DNA of 64,000 nucleotides. Origin: JAGVSR01 sp963825555. Its GTDB lineage: Bacteria; Pseudomonadota; Alphaproteobacteria; Rhizobiales; Hyphomicrobiaceae. The position numbers and the translations under genes are program-made. Location of the stretch: NCBI GenBank assembly GCA_963825555.1, contig CAWGTZ010000006.1, forward strand, positions 1 to 64,000, read 5' to 3'. Positions 62,681 through 64,000 of the stretch are shown piece by piece; within the stretch, counting starts at the first letter, position 1, and the number at the start of each line of letters is the position of its first letter. The notes beneath the pieces were generated by a model. That model did no database searches, was not told the DNA's origin, and saw nothing but the letters and a program-made list of their open reading frames with translations.

Positions 62681-64000
62681 CACAGCATCCCCCTAATCCC
62701 TTCAAGTATCTCCGCACTCTCCGCATCCAGCGCCGCAATCTCATCAAGAATCTCCTGCGGATCACGCAGGGTGCTTCCTCGGCCTTGTTGGGGTTCTTCA
62801 CCGACAGATCAAAGGTAGTGTGGTCAATGTCTTGCACGTCCACCGACCAGGACTTGTCTGAATCGGCAAAGCTGGCTTGTAGTTCTACAAACTCTTTCAG
62901 GTCATCGTCATTGAGCGGAGTTGGTCTTGCCCATATTGCGACCAGGATCAAGCTGGTAGTACCAGACCTTCGGGTCGGTGCGCCCTTCTCGAAGAACAGC
63001 ACGACGGTCTTCACGCCTGCACCAAGGAACGTGCCACCGGACAATCAAGCACGGTGTGCAGGTTGCAGCTTCTCCAGCAGCTCCTGCGCAGGGCTTTGCG
63101 AGGCGTTGTCGGAGTTGGAGAGGAAGGTGTTCTTGATGACGATGGCGGCTCGGCCACCGGCCTTGAGCGATTTGATGAAGTGCTGCAGGAACAGAAAGGC
63201 GGTCTCGCCGGTCTTGATCGGGAAGTTCTGCTGAACTTCTTGACGCTCTTTGCCACCGAAGGGCGGATTGGCCAGGATGACGTCGAAGCGGTCTTTCTCC
63301 TGAATGTCGGCGATGTTCTCGGCCAGGGTGTTGGTGTGGATGATGTTGGGAGCATCGATGCCGTGCAGGATCATGTTCATGATCCCAATGACATAGGCGA
63401 GGCTCTTCTTCTCCTTGCCGTAGAAGGTCTTGGTCTTGCAGCGTCTTCGAGGTCCTGGTCGTCGCTGCAGTTTGGACCAGCTCGCAGGTAGTCATGGGCT
63501 TCACAGAGGAAGCCAGCAGAGCCGCAGGCGCCGTCATAGATGCGTCTCACCGATCTTCGGCTTGATCACCTGGATCATGGCCCGGATCAGCGGGCGCGGC
63601 GTGTAGTATTCGCCACCGTTGCGGCCGGCGTTGCCCATGTTCTTGATCTTGGCTTCGTAGAGAGTGGGACAGTTCATGCTTTTCGTTCCTGGGAGCGAAA
63701 GTGCAGGTCGTCCATCAGCTCCAGGGCATCGCGCAGGCTGTAGCCGCTCGTGAACTTGTTCTTGATCTCGCCGAAGATCTCACCGATCTTGTATTCGATG
63801 GTGTCAGGGCTTGAAGCCCGCTGCTTGAACCCCCGGAGATAGGGAAACAGCTCCGTACTGACAAAGTCGATCAGGTCATCGCCCGTCAGCGCGGTATCGT
63901 GGTCAGCTGCCGTCGCGCTTCTTGGGGGCGGCCCACTTTCCCAGCGATGCGGCAGATCAATAATGTACTGGTAGGGTTTTCCTTCCAGCTTGGCAGCCAG
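62680..64000 (-). pseudogene. hsdM: Type I methyltransferase M subunit, partial and frameshifted
   Basis: Adenine methyltransferase of the same system, cut off by the right edge. Visible are YEAKIKNMGNAGRNGGEYYTPRPL, the SAM motif YDGACGSAGFL (DPACGSGGFL type) and the catalytic NPPF in ILANPPFGGKE. The C-terminus is ALDAESAEILEGIRGML. Several frame changes interrupt it, such as near the AAAA run at about 63677. Gene order hsdM-hsdS-hsdR on one strand with overlapping ends is standard. Confidence 0.82.

Overview
The window is chromosomal DNA of an alphaproteobacterium, most likely of the order Hyphomicrobiales (Rhizobiales) and probably a methylated-amine user. The evidence is Irr beside fabA-fabB-fabI, a FixK/FNR-type box in front of ccoNOQP-ccoGHIS, a SAM-II riboswitch in front of metZ, a Tad/Cpa pilus locus in alphaproteobacterial order, long-form dCTP deaminase, and dense high-GC coding. 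Genus cannot be fixed from this sequence alone.

Layout. 0.1-1.8 kb: a sigma-54 promoter, an Amt ammonium transporter and a 59-residue one-helix membrane protein. 2.3-10.1 kb: an operon for aerobic stepwise demethylation of trimethylamine (dmmA-dmmB-dmmC-tmm-tdm-dmmD), with a GntR-like palindrome lying over its predicted -10 box and a terminator at its end. Tmm makes trimethylamine N-oxide, Tdm splits it to dimethylamine plus formaldehyde, and the Dmm heme N-demethylase takes dimethylamine to methylamine with the C1 unit probably passed to tetrahydrofolate. Amt next door fits nitrogen acquisition. 10.1-17.6 kb: envelope proteins (frameshifted DUF900 lipoprotein hydrolase, DUF2950, repeat-bearing DUF3300, SH3 protein, L,D-transpeptidase) and a Crp/Fnr-type regulator. 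17.6-24 kb: murI, fabI, fabB, fabA, irr, an SH3 protein and a glycerate-type dehydrogenase. 24-35 kb: a low-oxygen block, hemN and a hemerythrin protein divergent from the complete cbb3 oxidase set, sharing one FixK/FNR box, then a DsbD_2/SafE-type membrane protein. 35-42.3 kb: selO, a YiiX-type hydrolase, argE, apaG, metZ with its riboswitch, dcd. 42.4-51.2 kb: Tad/Cpa type IV pilus machinery (cpaABCDEF, tadBC). 51.3-55.9 kb: TerB-like protein, hydrolase, mepA, msrA and two membrane proteins. 56.07 kb: tRNA-Ser(GGA), followed at once by a tyrosine integrase and a genomic island that carries a type I restriction-modification locus (hsdR, hsdS, hsdM on the minus strand) and runs off the right edge.

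Sequence quality matters for reading this window. Many otherwise intact genes are broken by single-base frame changes, several of them at short homopolymers (SH3 protein, integrase, hsdR), with dense clusters in cpaC and the hsd locus. I read most of these as probable sequencing indels, but true decay, especially in the island, cannot be excluded.
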